The position numbers and the translations under genes are program-made. From assembly GCF_949987535.1 (NCBI RefSeq), contig NC_080073.1, positions 29,632,116-29,696,115 of the forward strand: a stretch of 64,000 nt of DNA, written 5' to 3'. The stretch is from Balaenoptera acutorostrata (Eukaryota > Chordata > Mammalia > Artiodactyla > Balaenopteridae). Below, one piece after another: positions 31,016-43,585 of this stretch. Under the pieces are notes generated by a model that saw only the letters and a list, made by a program, of their open reading frames with translations, was not told the origin of the DNA and made no database searches. How positions within the stretch are numbered: position 1 is the stretch's first letter; the number at the start of each line of letters is the position of its first letter.

Positions 31016-32398
31016 TTATTTCATGTAAGGAAGGATATTCCCAAATTTTTACAGATTTCCCAGGGCACTGAAGAAATGCAAGGTGATCTCTTATAGTAAT
31101 ACTGTAAAATCATATTAATACTTAACTCATAAGAATTGTGCTCTACACACCTTTAGAATAACCAACTTATATATAATCATGTATATGACTGTTCAGAGTT
31201 ACTGTTCTCTTTTTCTTTTAAACTTCTGTGTCTTTATCTCTAATTTGTAGTAATAATTAAATACTATAAAATTAACTTTTCATGTGGGCTGCTTTTTTTT
31301 TTTACTATTCCCAACAGTATAGATTTATTACACTTAAGACTTGTATACATAAAGCTATGTATCTTGTATTTTGTGGTTGATTTAAGACATTGTCAAAAGT
31401 TATTGAGGACATGAGAGATTCATCCTCAGTGGATACCTCTCCACTGTGGCTGGTTGGCTGGTGGTCACAAAACTTGCTGCTGCCTTATATTTTATAACTG
31501 GCTGGAGTAGATATTTCTCATTTCTGTTTTGCCTTGAGTTGTAGAATGAAGTAGAGGCATGTTTAAGACACCAGGGTTAGACTAGGTGATGGGTATATAG
31601 GAAATGTTATCTTGCATGAATTTCTTTTCTTTTTAATTGTAACAAGAGTCTGTTGTGTTAACAACTTATCTGTTCGTTTTTCTTTGCTGTAATAATAGGG
31701 TTTTGCTTAGAAGGCTATGTCCATTACTGAGCGATTAGAACAAGATGAGCATATTTAAAAGCTGCATAGAGGAGGAGGAGAATGCAATGAGCATAAAATT
31801 AGACTCCTGACCACAGGTTTTCATTTAAATGATTTCCGGGTTTTGTTTTTTTGTGTTTTTTTGCTAGTATGTACATGCCTTCTAGCTTTGTTCATCTCTC
31901 ACACAGTGCTTGTCCTAAAGCATTGTGTGTACTTGGGGAATGAATAACAAGTTTCTTTCTTTTTTTTTGAGCAATTGTGTATCTTTTGATTGTGCTGAGG
32001 GGCTATCATGGTTTAAAATGGTGGTTTTTTGTTTTTTAAAAGATGTTGTAATTATGTTCCATACTGGTTCAAAATGGAGCTATCCTTTGGCAATTTTTAT
32101 GTGAGTGAAAGCCTGCTTCATCTTTGAGTGTTTTCTCAATTCCCACTATGATATCAGAAACCAAGCATGAAATGTTGGTCCTTTTCTCCTTCCCAAATTG
32201 GAAGATCAAGATTCCTTCTGAAACATTTAATTCGTATTTTTAAGATAAAAATAGCATATCATAGAAACAGACAAAGATGACTTGGGGTCACTTCTATTTA
32301 TTTAATCAAGACTAGTATTTTATGAAATAGTTGATTTGAAAATTCAGAGGCAAAGCAAGGTGTTGGAGATGACGATACATACATGGTGTAATTTATTT
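31016..32398. other. Unassigned AT-rich sequence
   Basis: No gene and no repeat recognised apart from T runs at 31290-31301 and 31960-31969. Confidence 0.5.
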
Positions 32399-32411
32399 TC
32401 TCAGTATTTTA
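32399..32411. repeat. Target-site duplication, left copy (L1 copy 2)
   Basis: Perfect 13-base match to 39816-39828 on the far side of the L1. Confidence 0.93.
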
Positions 32412-32515
32412 TTTTATTTTATTTTACTTTTCTTCCTTCCTTCCTTCCTTTCTTCCTTTCTCTCTGTCTCTCTCTCTCTCTTCTTTCTCTTTTCTCTCTC
32501 TCTCTCATCTCTATT
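32412..32515. repeat. Microsatellite grown from an L1 poly-A tail
   Basis: On the plus strand (TTTTA)n is followed by (CTTC)n and (CT)n runs, directly at the 3' end of L1 copy 2. A simple-repeat outgrowth of the original A tail is the simplest reading. Confidence 0.88.
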
Positions 32516-32865
32516 GGAGTATAATTGCTTTACAATGGTGTGTTAGTTTCTGCCTTATAAAAAGATGAATCAGCCAGACATATGCACATATCCCCATATC
32601 TCCTCCCTGTTGCGTCTCCCTCCCACCCTCCCTATCCCACCCCTCTAGGTGGTCACAAAGCACCGAGCTGATCTCCCTGTGCTATGTGGCTGCTTCCCAC
32701 TAGCTAGCTATTTTACATTTGGTAGTGTACATATGTCCATGCTACTCTCTCACTTCGTCCCAGCTTACCCTTCCGTCTCCCTGTGTCCTCAAGTCCATTC
32801 TCTATGTCTGCATCTTTATTCCTGTCCTGCCTCTAGGTTCTTCAGAACCATTTCTTTTTTTTTTT

Positions 32866-35800
32866 TTAGAGTTCATATATATGTGTTAGCATACGATATT
32901 TGTTTTTCTCTTTCTGACTTACTGCACTCTGTATGATAGACTCTAGATCCATCCACCTCACTACAGATAACTCAATTTCATTTCTTTTTATGGCTGAGTA
33001 ATATTCCATTGTATATATGTGCCACATTTTCTTTATCCATTCATCTGTCGATGGACACTTAGGTTGCTTCCATGTCCTGGCTATTGTAATTAGAGCTGCA
33101 ATGAACATTGTGGTACATGACTCTTTTTGAATTATGGTTTTCTCAGGATATATGCCCAGTAGTGGGATTGCTGGGTCGTATGGTAGTTCTATTTTTAGTT
33201 TTTTAAGGAACCTCCATACTGTTCTCCATAGTGGCTCTATCAATTTTGCATTCCCACCAACAGTGCAAGAGTGTTCCCTTTTCTCCACACCCTCTCCAGC
33301 ATTTCTTGTTTGTAGATTTTTTGATGATGGCCATTCTGACTGGTGTGAGGTGATACCTCATTGTACTTTTGATTTGCATTTCACTAATGATTAGTGATGT
33401 TGAGCATTCTTTCATGTGTTTGTTGGCAATCTGTATATCTTCTTTGGAGAAATGTCTCTTTTAGGTCTTCTGCCCATTTTTGGATTGGGTTGTTTGTTTT
33501 TTTGTTATTGAGCTGCATGAGCTGCTTGTAAATCTTGGAGATTAATCCTTTGTCAGTTGCTTCATTTGCAAATATTTTCTCCCATTCTGAGGGTTGTCTT
33601 TTGGTCTTGTTTATGGTTTCCTTTGCTGTGCAAAAGCTTTTAAGTTTCATTAGGTCCCATTTGTTTATTTGTGTTTTTATTTCCATTTCTCTAGGAGCTG
33701 GGTCAAAAAGGATCTTGCTGTGATTTATGTCATAGAGTGTTCTGCCTATGTTTTCCTCTAAGAGTTTTCTACTGTCTGGCCTTACATTTAGGTCTTTAAT
33801 CCATTTTGAGTTTATTTTTGTGTATGGTGTTAGGGAGTGTTCTAATATCATTCCTTTACATGTAGCTGTCCAGTTTTCCCAGCACCACTTATTGAAGAGG
33901 CTGTCTTTTCTCCATTGTATATTCTTGCTTCCTTTATCAAAGATAAGGTGACCATATGTGCATGGGTTTATCTCTGGGCTTTCTGTCCTGTTCCATTGAT
34001 CTATATTTCTGTTTTTGTGCCAGTATCATACTGTCTTGATTACTGTAGCTTTGTAGTATAGTCTGAAATCAGGGAGCCTGATTCCTCCAGCTCCGTTTTT
34101 CTTTCTCAATATTGCTTTGGCTATTGGGGGTCTTTTGTGTTTCCATACAAATTGTGAAAATTTTTGTTCTAGTTCTGTGAAAAATGCCAGTGGTAGTTTG
34201 ATAGGGATTGCATTGAATCTGTAGATTGCTTTGGATAGTATAGTCATTTTCACAATGTTGATTCTTCCAATCCAAGAGCATGGTATATCTCTCCATCTGT
34301 TTGTATCATCTTTAATTTCTTTCATCAGTGTCTTATAGTTTTCTGCATACAGGTCTTTTGTCTCCTTAGGTAAGTTTATTCCTAGGTATTTTATTCTTTT
34401 TGGTGCAGTGGTAAATGGGATTGTTTCCTTAATTTCTCTTTCAGATTTTTCATCATTAGTGTATAGGAATGCAAGAGATTTCTGTGCATTAATTTTGTAT
34501 CCTGCTACTTTACCAAATTCATTGATTAGCTCTAGTAGTTTTCTGGCCGCATCTTTAGGATTCTCTGTGTATAGTATCATATCATCTGCAAACAGTGACA
34601 GCTTTACTTCTTCTTTTCCGATTTGGATTCCTTTTATTTCTTTTTCTTCTCTGATTACTGTGGCTAAAACTTCCAAAACTGTGTTGAATAATAGTGGTGA
34701 GAGTGGACAACCTTGTCTTTTTCCTGATCTTAGGGGAAATGGTCTCAGTTTTTCACCATTGAGGACATGTTGGCTGTGGTTTTGTCATATATGGCCTTTA
34801 TTATGTTGAGGTACGTTCCATCTGTGCCTACTTTCTGGAGGGTTTATATCATAAATGGGTGTTGAATTTTGTTGAAAGCTTTTTCTGCATCTGTGGAGAT
34901 GATCATATGGTTTTTCTCCTTCAGTTTGTTAATATGCTTTATCATTGATTGATTTGCGTATATTTAAGAATCCTTGCATTCCTGGGATAAACCCCACTTG
35001 ATCATGGAGTATGATCCTTTTAATGTGCTGTTGGATTCTGTTTACTAGTATTTTGTTGAGGATTTTTGCATCTATGTTCATCAGTGATATTGGCCTGTAG
35101 TTTTCTTTCTTTGTGACATCTTTCTCTGGTTTTGGTATCAGGGTGATGGTGGCCTCGTAGAATGAGTTGAGGAGTGCTCCTCCCTCTGCTATATTTTGGA
35201 AGAGTTTGAGAAGGATAGGTGTTAGCTGTTCTCTAAATGTTTGATAGAATTCGCCTGTGAAGCCATCTGGTCCTTGGCTTTCGTCTGTTGGAAATTTTTA
35301 ATCACAGCTTCAGTTTCAGTGTTTGTGATTGGTCTATTTATATTTTCTATTTCTTCCTGGTTCTGTCTTGGAAGGTTGTGCTTTTCTAAGAATGTGTCCA
35401 TTTCTTCCAGGTTGTCCATTTATTGGCATAGAGTTGCTTGTAGTAATCTCTCATGATCCTTTGTCTTTCTGCAGTGTAACTGGTTACTTTTCCTTTTTTC
35501 ATTTCTAAATCTACTGATTTGAGTGTTCTCCCTTTTTTTTCCTTGATGAGTCTGGCTAATGGTTTATCAATTTTGTTTATCTTCTCAAAGAACCAGCTAT
35601 TAATTTTATTGATCTTTGCTCTTGTTTACTTCATTACTTTTTCATTTATTTCTGATCTGATCTTTATGATTTCTTTCCTTCTGCTACCTTTGGGGTTTTT
35701 TTGCTCTTCTTTCTCTAATTGCTTTAGGTGTAAGCTTAGGTTGTTTATTTGAGATGTTTCTTGTTTCTTGAGGTAGGATTATATTGCTATAAACTTCCCT

Positions 35801-36679
35801 CTGAGAACCGCTTTTGCTGCATCCCATAGGTTTTGGATTGTCGTGTTTTCATTGTCATTTGTTTCTAGGTATTTTTTGATTTCCTCTTTGATTTGTTCAG
35901 TGATCTCTTCATTATTTAGTAGTGCATTGTTTAGCCTCCATGTGTTTGTTGTTTTTACAGATATTTTCATGTAATTGATATCTCATAGCATTGTTGTCAG
36001 AAAAGATACTTGATATAATTTCAGTTTTCTTAAATTTTCCAAGGCTTGATTTGTGACCCAAGATATGATCTATCCTGGAGAATATTCCATGACCACTTGA
36101 GAAGAAAGTGTATTCTGTTGTTTTGGGATGGAATGTCCTATAAATATCTATTAAGTCCATCTTCTCTAATGTGTCATTTAAAGCTTGTGTTTCCTTATTC
36201 ATTTTCATTTTGGATTATCTGTCCATTGGTGAAAGTGAGGTGTTAAAGTCCCTTACTATTTTTGTGTTACTGTTGATTTCCCCTTCTATGGCTGTTAGCA
36301 TTTGCCTTATGTATTGAGGTGCTCCAGTGTTGGGTGCATAAATATTTACCATTGCTATATCTTCCTCTTGGATTGATCCCTTGATCATTATGTAGTGTCC
36401 TTTTTTGTCTCTTGTAATAGTCTTTATTTCAAAGTCTGTTTTGTCTGATATGAGAATTACTACTCCAGTTTTCTTTTGATTTCCATTTGCATGGAATATC
36501 TTTTTCCATCCCCTCAATTTCAGTCTGTATGTGTCCCTAGGTCTGAAGTGGGTCTCTTGTAGACACCATATATACAGGTCTTGTTTTTGTATCCATTCAG
36601 CCAGTCTTTGTCTTTTGTTTGGAGCATTTAATCCATTTACTTTTAAGGTAGTTATCGATATGTATGTTCCTATTACCAT
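32866..36679 (-). pseudogene. L1 copy 2 ORF2 (endonuclease/reverse transcriptase), broken
   Basis: Start codon at 36679 gives the endonuclease N-terminus with QETH, then 'RDFN' where GDFN is usual (near 36239-36259), then a frame break. 35912-36208 continues with RIDHILGH. The reverse-transcriptase core is split by frameshifts (for example a 4-bp loss near 34935-34945), but the catalytic FADD is intact at 34581-34592, in the 216-codon open piece 34026-34676. The C-terminus ends at the stop near 32866 ('RMLTHIYEL'). At 3.81 kb it is close to the usual ORF2 length of about 1275 codons. Confidence 0.94.
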
Positions 36680-36737
36680 TTTCTTAATTTTTGGGGGTTT
36701 GTTTTTGTAGGTCTTTTCCTTCTCTTGTGTTTCCTGC

Positions 36738-37631
36738 CTAGAGAAGTTCCTTTAGCATTTGTTGTAAAGCTGGTTTGGTGGTGCTGAATTCTCTTAGCTT
36801 TTGCTTGTCTGTAAAGGTTTTAATTTCTCTGTTGAATCTGAATGAGATTCTTGCTGCGGAGAGTAATCTTGGTTGTAGGTTTTTCCCTTTTATCACTTTA
36901 AATATGTCCTGCTACTTCCTTCTGGCTTGCAGAGTTTCTGCTGAAAGATCAGCTGTTAACCTTATGGGGATTCCCTTGTATGTTATTTGTTGCTTTTCCC
37001 TTGCTGCTTTTAATATTTTTTCTTTGTGTTTAATTTTTGAATAGTTTGATTAATATGTGTCTTGGCGTGTTTCCCCTGGATTTATCCTGTATGGAACTCT
37101 CTGTGCTTCCTGGACTTGATTGAGTATTTCCTTTCCCATGTGAGGGAAGTTTTCAACTATAATCTCTTCAAATATTTTCTCAGTCCCTTTCTTTTTCTCT
37201 TCTTCTTCTGCTACCCCTATAATTCGAATGTTGGTGCATTTAATGTTGTCCCTGAGGTCTCTGAGACTGTCCTCAATTCTTTTCATTCTTTTTTCTTTAT
37301 TCTGCTCTTCAGTAGTTATTTCCATTATTTTATCTTCCAGGCGACTTATCCATTCTCCTGCCCTAGTTATTCTGCTATTGATTCTTTCTAGAGAATTTTT
37401 AATTTCATGTATTGGGTTGTTCATCATTGTTTGTTTGCTCTTTAGGTCTTCTAGGTCCTTGTTAAATGTGTCCTTTATTTTCTCCATTGTATTTCCAAGA
37501 TTTTGGATCATCTTTACTATCATTACTCTGAATTCTTTTTCAGGTAGACTGCCTATTTCCTCTTCATTTGTTTGGTCTGGTGGGTTTTTACCTTGCTTCT
37601 TCATCTGCTGTGTATTTCTCTGGCTTCTCAT
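36738..37631 (-). pseudogene. L1 copy 2 ORF1, broken
   Basis: Starts at 37631 and matches copy 1 ORF1 across the whole 894 bp. The open part is 193 codons (37050-37631) with a Lys/Glu-rich coiled-coil-like half and the start of the RNA-binding domain. A 1-bp loss near 37073-37077 ('cccctgg' versus 'ctccttgg' in copy 1) shifts the frame into a stop at 37050. A 1-bp gain near 37040 and a Trp-to-stop change at 36912-36914 follow. Confidence 0.93.
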
Positions 37632-39815
37632 TTTGCTTATCTTACTGTGTTTGGGGTTTCCTTTTCATAGGCTGCAGGTTTGTAGTTTCCATTGTTTTTG
37701 CTGTCTGTCCCCAGTGGGTAAGTTTGGTTCAGTGGTTTGTGTAGGCTTCCTGGTGGAGGGGGCTGGTGCCTGTGCTCTGGTGTTTGGGGCTGTATCTTGT
37801 CTCTCTGGTGGGCAGGCCCGAGTCTGGTGGTGTGTTTTGGGGTGTCTGTGAGCTTAGTATGATTTTAGGTAGCCTCTCTGCTAATGGATGGGGTTGTGTT
37901 CCAACTTGTTAGTTGTTTGGCATAGGGTGTCCAGCAGTGTAGCTTGCTGGTCGTTGAATGGAGCTGGGTGTTAGCGTTGAGATGGAGATCTCTGGGAGAG
38001 CTTTTGCCGTTTGATAGTACGTGGAGCCGGGAGGTCTCTGGTGGACCAATGTCCTGAGCTCGGCTCTCCCACCTCAGAGGCTGAGGCCTGACACCTGGCC
38101 CGAGCACCAAGACCCTGCCAGCCACATGGCTCAGAAGAAAAGGGAGAAAAAAAGAAAGAATGAAAAAATAAAATAAAATAATATAAAGTTATTAAAGTAA
38201 AAAAAGGTTATTAAAAGTAAAAAATTAAAAAGTAATACAAAAATTTTAAAAGAAAGAAAGAAGAGAACAACCAAACCAAAGAACAAATCCACCAATAATA
38301 ACAAGTGCTAAAAACTATACTAAAAAAAAAAAAAACACACACAACAAAAAACGGACAGACAGGACCCTAGGACAAATGGTAAAAGCAAAGCTATACAGGA
38401 AAAATCACACAAAGAAGCATACACATACACACTCACAAAAAGAGAAAAAGGAAAAAATATATATATCTAAATGTAGGAAAAAAAAGGAAGAGAGCAACCA
38501 AATCAATAAAGAAATCTACCAATGATAATATGTTCTAAATACTAAATTAAGATAAACATAAAACCAGAAACAAATTAGATGCAGAAAGCAAACCCCAAGT
38601 CTACAGTTGCTCCCAACGTCCACCTCCTCAATTTGGGATGATTCGTTGTCTATTCAGGTATTCCAGAGACGCAGGGTACATCAAGTTGATTGTGGAGATT
38701 TAATCCGCTGCTCCTGAGGCTGCTGGGAGAGATTTCCCTTTCTCTTCTTTGTTCGCACAGCTCCTGGGATTCAGCTTTGGATTGGCCCCACCTCTGCATG
38801 TAGGTCACCTGCGGGCGTCTGTTCTTCGCTCAGACAGGACGGGGCTAAAGGAGCAGCTGAATCGGGAGCTCTGGCTCTCTCAGGCCGTGGGGACGGAGGG
38901 GTACAGAATGCGGGGCAAGCCTGTGGTGGCAGAGGCCAGCGTGATGTTGCAACAGCCTGAGGTGTGCCGTGTGTTCTCCTGGGGAAGTTTTCTCTGGATC
39001 ACAGGACCCTGGCTGTGGCGGGCTGCACAGGCTCCAGGAAGGGAGGTGTGGATAGTGACCTGTGCTTGCACACAGGCTTCTTGGTGGCTGCAATAGCAGC
39101 CTTAGCGTCTCATGCCCATCTCTGGTGTCCACGCTCATAGCCGTGGCTTGTGCGGGTGTCCGGAGCTCGTTTAGGTGGTGCTCTGAATCCCCTCTCCTTG
39201 CGTACCGTGAAACCGTGGTCTTTTGCCTCTTAGGCAGTTCCAGACTTTTTCCTGGACTCCCTCCCGGCTAACTGTGATGCACTAGTTCCCATCAGGCTGT
39301 GTTCATGCCACCAACCCTAGTCCTCTCCCTGGGATCTGACCTCCGAAGCCGGAGCCTCAGCTTCCAGCCCCAACCTGCCCCCAGCGGGTGAGCAGACAAG
39401 CCTCTTGGGCTGGTGAGTGCTGGTTGGCACCGATCCTCTGTGCGGGAATCTCTCCGCTTTGCCCTCTGCAACCCTGTTGCTGCGCTCTCCTCCACGGCCC
39501 CGAAGCTTCCCCCCTCCGCCACCCCCAGTCTCCGCCAGAGAAGGGGCTTCCTAGCGTGTGGAAAGTTTTCCTCCTTCACAGCTCCCTCCCAGAGGTGCAG
39601 GTCCCATCCCTATTCTTTTGTCTCTGTTTTTTCCTTTTTTTCTTTTGCCCTACCCAGGTACATGGGGATTTTCTTGCCTTTTGGGAAATCTGAGGTCTGC
39701 CTGCATTCAGTAGGTGTTCTGTAGGAGTTGTTCCACATGTAGATGTATTTCTGATGTATTTGTGGGGAGGAAGGTGATCTCCATGTCTTATTCCTCCACC
39801 ATCTTAAAGGTCTCC
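37632..39815 (-). promoter_or_regulatory. L1 copy 2 5' UTR / internal promoter region
   Basis: About 2.18 kb upstream of ORF1: an open-frame-bearing part (37865-38125), A-rich blocks (38140-38600) and a GC-rich block to 39640, then the 'aagatggtgg' 5' end at about 39797. CpGs are fewer than in copy 1. Promoter function is inferred from position only. Confidence 0.75.
38262..38555. repeat. Tandem 227-bp-period module inside L1 5' UTR
   Basis: The phrase 'gagaacaaccaaaccaaag...tccaccaat...gtgctaaaaacta' starts at about 38262 and recurs, diverged, at about 38489 ('gagcaaccaaatcaataaag...ctaccaatgataat...tgttctaaatacta'). Start-to-start distance is about 227 bp. L1 copy 1 has only the first. Confidence 0.72.
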
Positions 39816-39828
39816 TCTCAGTATTTTA

Positions 39829-40778
39829 GATTATTTCATTCAATTTGAGGATTTAGACCCTACCTTCTAAGTGCAAGCATTTTCTTCTGCTGTTAAAGCA
39901 GTGATACTTGATGTTTTCTTTTACTGGTAATATTAATAAAGACTTAGGACAGCAAAAGTTGTAACAGGTGGACACAGCATGTTGCCAGGTTTTAAACATG
40001 CCTTTAATGGTAGAAAATGCTGAGGAATATTGATTCCCATTTTTTTTACATATATGTATGTACCATCACTGATCAGTACATGGTAAGGAAATGACAAAGC
40101 AAGAATGGGACTAATCAACTATTAGGGGTTAACTACTGTGTGTTTGCTTTAACCTTCTGTAGCATGTGTGAAAGAAAAATGCTTTACCACGTTCTTGCAT
40201 GGGCACAGAGATACCAAACCCTCAAACTGTAGTTGGATTCTCTCAAAGACGGGAAATAACACCACTTAATTCTGCTGTATGCCATCATTTCTGTTGTGAA
40301 CTCTGTCTTTAAGAATTGTGAAAGTCATTATTATTAAATAGGTAATAGTAACTGTAGAATTAAAAAAAAAATCTTCTCTAAAGTTGTAAGGCAATTTTGA
40401 CATTTTTCCAGAAAATACCTAGTTTTGTAAAGATGGTCACATTCTGCTTTTTGGTAATTAATGTCTTTTTGCCAGTGAGAAAGTGATCCAACAAGTTCTC
40501 ACTGTCAAAATGCTGATAGTGAATTAAAAATAAAATTACCCTATTAGTTAAGAAGACTAGATAATAAGGATTGAACAAATAGCAAAACAGCCCATGTTGA
40601 AAAATATTTTTACTAATAGCTGTACCTCTTTACCTTCTAATTGTAACAGTGCCTTTGTTAAGCTTGAAATCTGTGAATGGACAGAAGGAATCCCCCCCCC
40701 CCAAAAGCAGCTCATGTCCATGCAAGTTGTAAGTCCCCAAATAATCAAGTAAGTGATAGTGACCATGCACAGCTTTAG
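39829..40778. other. Unassigned AT-rich sequence
   Basis: No gene or repeat recognised. A run of ten Cs lies at about 40693-40702. Confidence 0.5.
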
Positions 40779-40998
40779 GGTGTGATTTTCAACCTTGGCA
40801 TTATTGACATTTGGGGCTGGATAATTCTTTGTTTGTGAGGGGACTTTCCTGTGCATTGTAGGATGTTTAGTAGCATCTCCGATCTCTACTCACTAGATGC
40901 CAGTAGCACCCTCAACCAAAAATGTTAGTAGACATTGCCAAATACACCTAAGGGGTGAGAAAGGAGGAAAATCGGGCCTCGGTTGAGAGACTGCTCCA
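40779..40998 (-). repeat. MER20 hAT DNA transposon
   Basis: Clear MER20 in reverse: 'caaccttggcattattgacatttggggctggataattctttg', 'cctgtgcattgtaggatgtttagtagcatc', 'ctactcactagatgccagtagcaccc', 'ccaaaaatgttagtagacattgccaaatac' and 'aaatcgggcctcggttgagagactgc'. Nearly complete. Confidence 0.92.
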
Positions 40999-42269
40999 GA
41001 GATTTGGGATAGGAATATCTAATTCAAGTTTCCAGTGATTTATGTTTTATTACCAATCACAACCATGACTGGCAAGTCCTTCAGGCCTTTATAAAATGAG
41101 ATTTCACCCAGTGTTCATAGCTGAAATAAACATCACTTCGACCTCATCGAAGTTCTCGGAATTCACTGGAAAGCCAGCATGAAAGAGACCCCTAGTTCCT
41201 ACCTACTTTTCTATCAATATGCATTCTTATTACTTTGTTTTCTGTGCCAATTCATTTTAGTGATGCAATTCAAATGGTTTAGAATTGCAGCAGATAACGG
41301 TGAGTCTACCGACTCAGTAGAGTTCATACGTCCCTAGTGAATGAAAATGCAAAAGGAGGAATGTCACTCCTGATGGCTTGTGTACTGCTAAATTTGATTT
41401 GACAAGGTAATCATGACATCAGCAAGAGGTCTCTGGCAGGTAAGGGTGGTTTGGCAGGGAGTGGAGTTAGCGTCTGGGGAGATGATGGCAATGATAGGTA
41501 GAGGCCTGATTTCTCATTCTCTGCCTCATTCCGAATGCGTGTTGTGCTAGCTGTGCTTGTCATTTAGGAATTTAGACCAGACGCTGCATTTGATGTACTG
41601 TGTACAGTTCTGTTTGGTTTCTGAGAGGGATGTTGGACTCAGAGTACCCCCAAATGATTCCTAAGTGAGGAGAAAAACCTCTGATGAGATTATCGAGCTC
41701 CATCAGGGAAGAATATGGGTGCTAGGTTGGAGCTGTTAACAGTGGCACAGTTGTTTACTTAACAGAAAAAAGAAGAAGAGTGTTATTTAGAGGGTAAGGT
41801 TTTCATGTAGGTAAATAGGAATTTAAAATGTTGTATCAGTATTATCTGTATTACTGATTTGTAGAGTATTTTCTGACTTAATTAGTATGACTGGTCTGTC
41901 TTGGATCAGACCTAGATTGTGATTAGGGATGATACTAAAGACTTTATTTAACTCTGAGTGCCCGGGGGGAAAAACTTCTTTCATGCTTATTTTTAAGTGG
42001 CCCATGGAGAGACATGGGTAATCTCTGAGGTCTGGTAGTCTCATGTTTTTGATTTTTGGCAGTTTTATATTTCTGCTGGTAGAAGGTCTTTAGGAGTCTT
42101 ATTTGGCATATGTGGCCACCACTCCCCAATTCTGTGTCCCAGAGAGACATCACTATTTCAGGCACTGCAATTTTTTTCTACTCCAGGAAGCCAATTCAAA
42201 GTGACCAGTGTTGGCATGTGAGCCTAAATCCATTGACTGGTCTTGATATAAAACCCTGGCCAAGGTAAC
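40999..42269. other. Unassigned non-coding sequence
   Basis: Nothing recognised. Minus-strand open frames 41823-42044 and 41944-42165 overlap each other and look random. Confidence 0.5.
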
Positions 42270-42425
42270 AGGTTAGGAAATGTTGCTCTAGGCCAAAATA
42301 GTTCAGTAGAACTGTATTTGTGTTGTCCAGTGTAGTAGCAATTATTAATTATTTAATTAAAATTAAATGTAAACAGCTACTTATAGCTACCAGGTATGAT
42401 ATTAGACAGTGCAGCTCTAGGCTTC
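42270..42425. repeat. Probable small DNA transposon (MITE), family not named
   Basis: Shares a pattern with 46600-46865: a 'gttgtccagtgtagtag' end, an AT-rich palindromic middle ('attaattatttaattaaaattaaat'), and 'agacagtgcagctctagg' at the other end. Resembles the common mammalian repeat with 'gtccaatacggtagccact' termini. Confidence 0.5.
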
Positions 42426-43404
42426 TGAGAAACATTTTCAGAGACACAATTGTGGACCTAAGATTGTGGTTACTCTGGGCCTTTGGAACAGGCCATACTC
42501 ACAAAGCAATTATCACAGCCTCAAGCCCTTAGTCTATCCACTTGCACAGAAAAAGAATAATGATTGTGTAGGCCAGCAATCCTAGTAAGCTAAGGTTGAA
42601 GAAGTCTGATTTAGAGAGGCCTAATATTAAACATAGGCATCTCTGATATTGAACGAGAGAAGGGGAGTCAGTGTAGACAGATCTTTTAAATCCACTCTCT
42701 TCCCTGTTCTTTGAAATTATATCTACACAGTGGGATAGCTCTATGTGTTTTTTGTTGTTTCGTGTATAATAGTTTTTTTTTCCCCCATTAAGCAATTTAG
42801 CACACCTCTGCTAAGCTGGGGAAGAATCTTGGGGGCAAATCACAAGAACAGAATATTTGGGAAGTGTAGAATTATTTATGTATGATGACATCAAGCACCG
42901 AGGTGTTACCCGTGAACTATTTAGTTATTTTATAAATCATGGCGTTTCAAAGGATGCAAGGTCCTTGGTCATGAAAATAAGTGCCAGAAACCACTATGTG
43001 GCTCTTTTGTTATGTGGTTGCCATCCTGCTGGCATGGTAGAACTGGGAAGTGACTGAACTTTATAAATGCTTTTGAGATTATAAAACTTCCAGTCATGCT
43101 TGAACCAAGACATTGCTAGTCCCCTATTCTCTATTGCATACCATATGATGAATGAAATCACCTAAGAAACATCCCTCCATCTCTGCCTTATCAGTTCAAA
43201 AGGCTCAGAGTGGTTGGAGGCTGGTAGTGATAATAATTGATGATTGGTTTGTATTTCTAAAAAATGTCTGAAAAGATGGGAAATACACAGTCAGACAATT
43301 AAACTTTGACTCATGCGAAAGCATGTAGATATTCACAGTTCCATTCCTCTAAAGCCTTTTAAAAATTAAAATTTAATTTTGCTTTATCTTCTTTTTCCAA
43401 CAAG
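42426..43404. other. Unassigned non-coding sequence
   Basis: No gene or repeat recognised. Confidence 0.5.
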
Positions 43405-43585
43405 GTTATACAACCTTGAGAAGTTACTCTAAGTCCCATTGTTGTCATTGTAAAAGGAAAATAATGAGAACACCTAACCCTTAGGAGTGCTATGAGGCTT
43501 AAATGAGATAATAAATATATAGATTCAGCATAGTACGTGGATGACGCAAATTGCTCCATAAATTGTAGCTATTGTTATTGATGTT
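43405..43585 (+). repeat. MIR SINE fossil
   Basis: Sense MIR: 'caaccttgagaagttactctaag', 'ttgtaaaaggaaaataatgagaac', 'gtgctatgaggcttaaatgagataataaa', 'cagcatagtacgtgg'. Confidence 0.65.

Larger units (their letters stand above)
32412..39815 (-). mobile_element. Full-length young L1, copy 2
   Basis: Complete LINE-1 in reverse, about 7.4 kb: degenerate poly-A tail 32412-32515, 3' UTR to 32865, ORF2 32866-36679, 58-bp spacer, ORF1 36738-37631 and 5' UTR 37632-39815. It is bounded by a perfect 13-bp target-site duplication TCTCAGTATTTTA at 32399-32411 and 39816-39828, which fixes both ends. Same orientation and family as copy 1 but with the ORF2 segment and second 5' UTR module that copy 1 lacks. 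Stops and frameshifts in both ORFs make it inactive. Confidence 0.96.
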
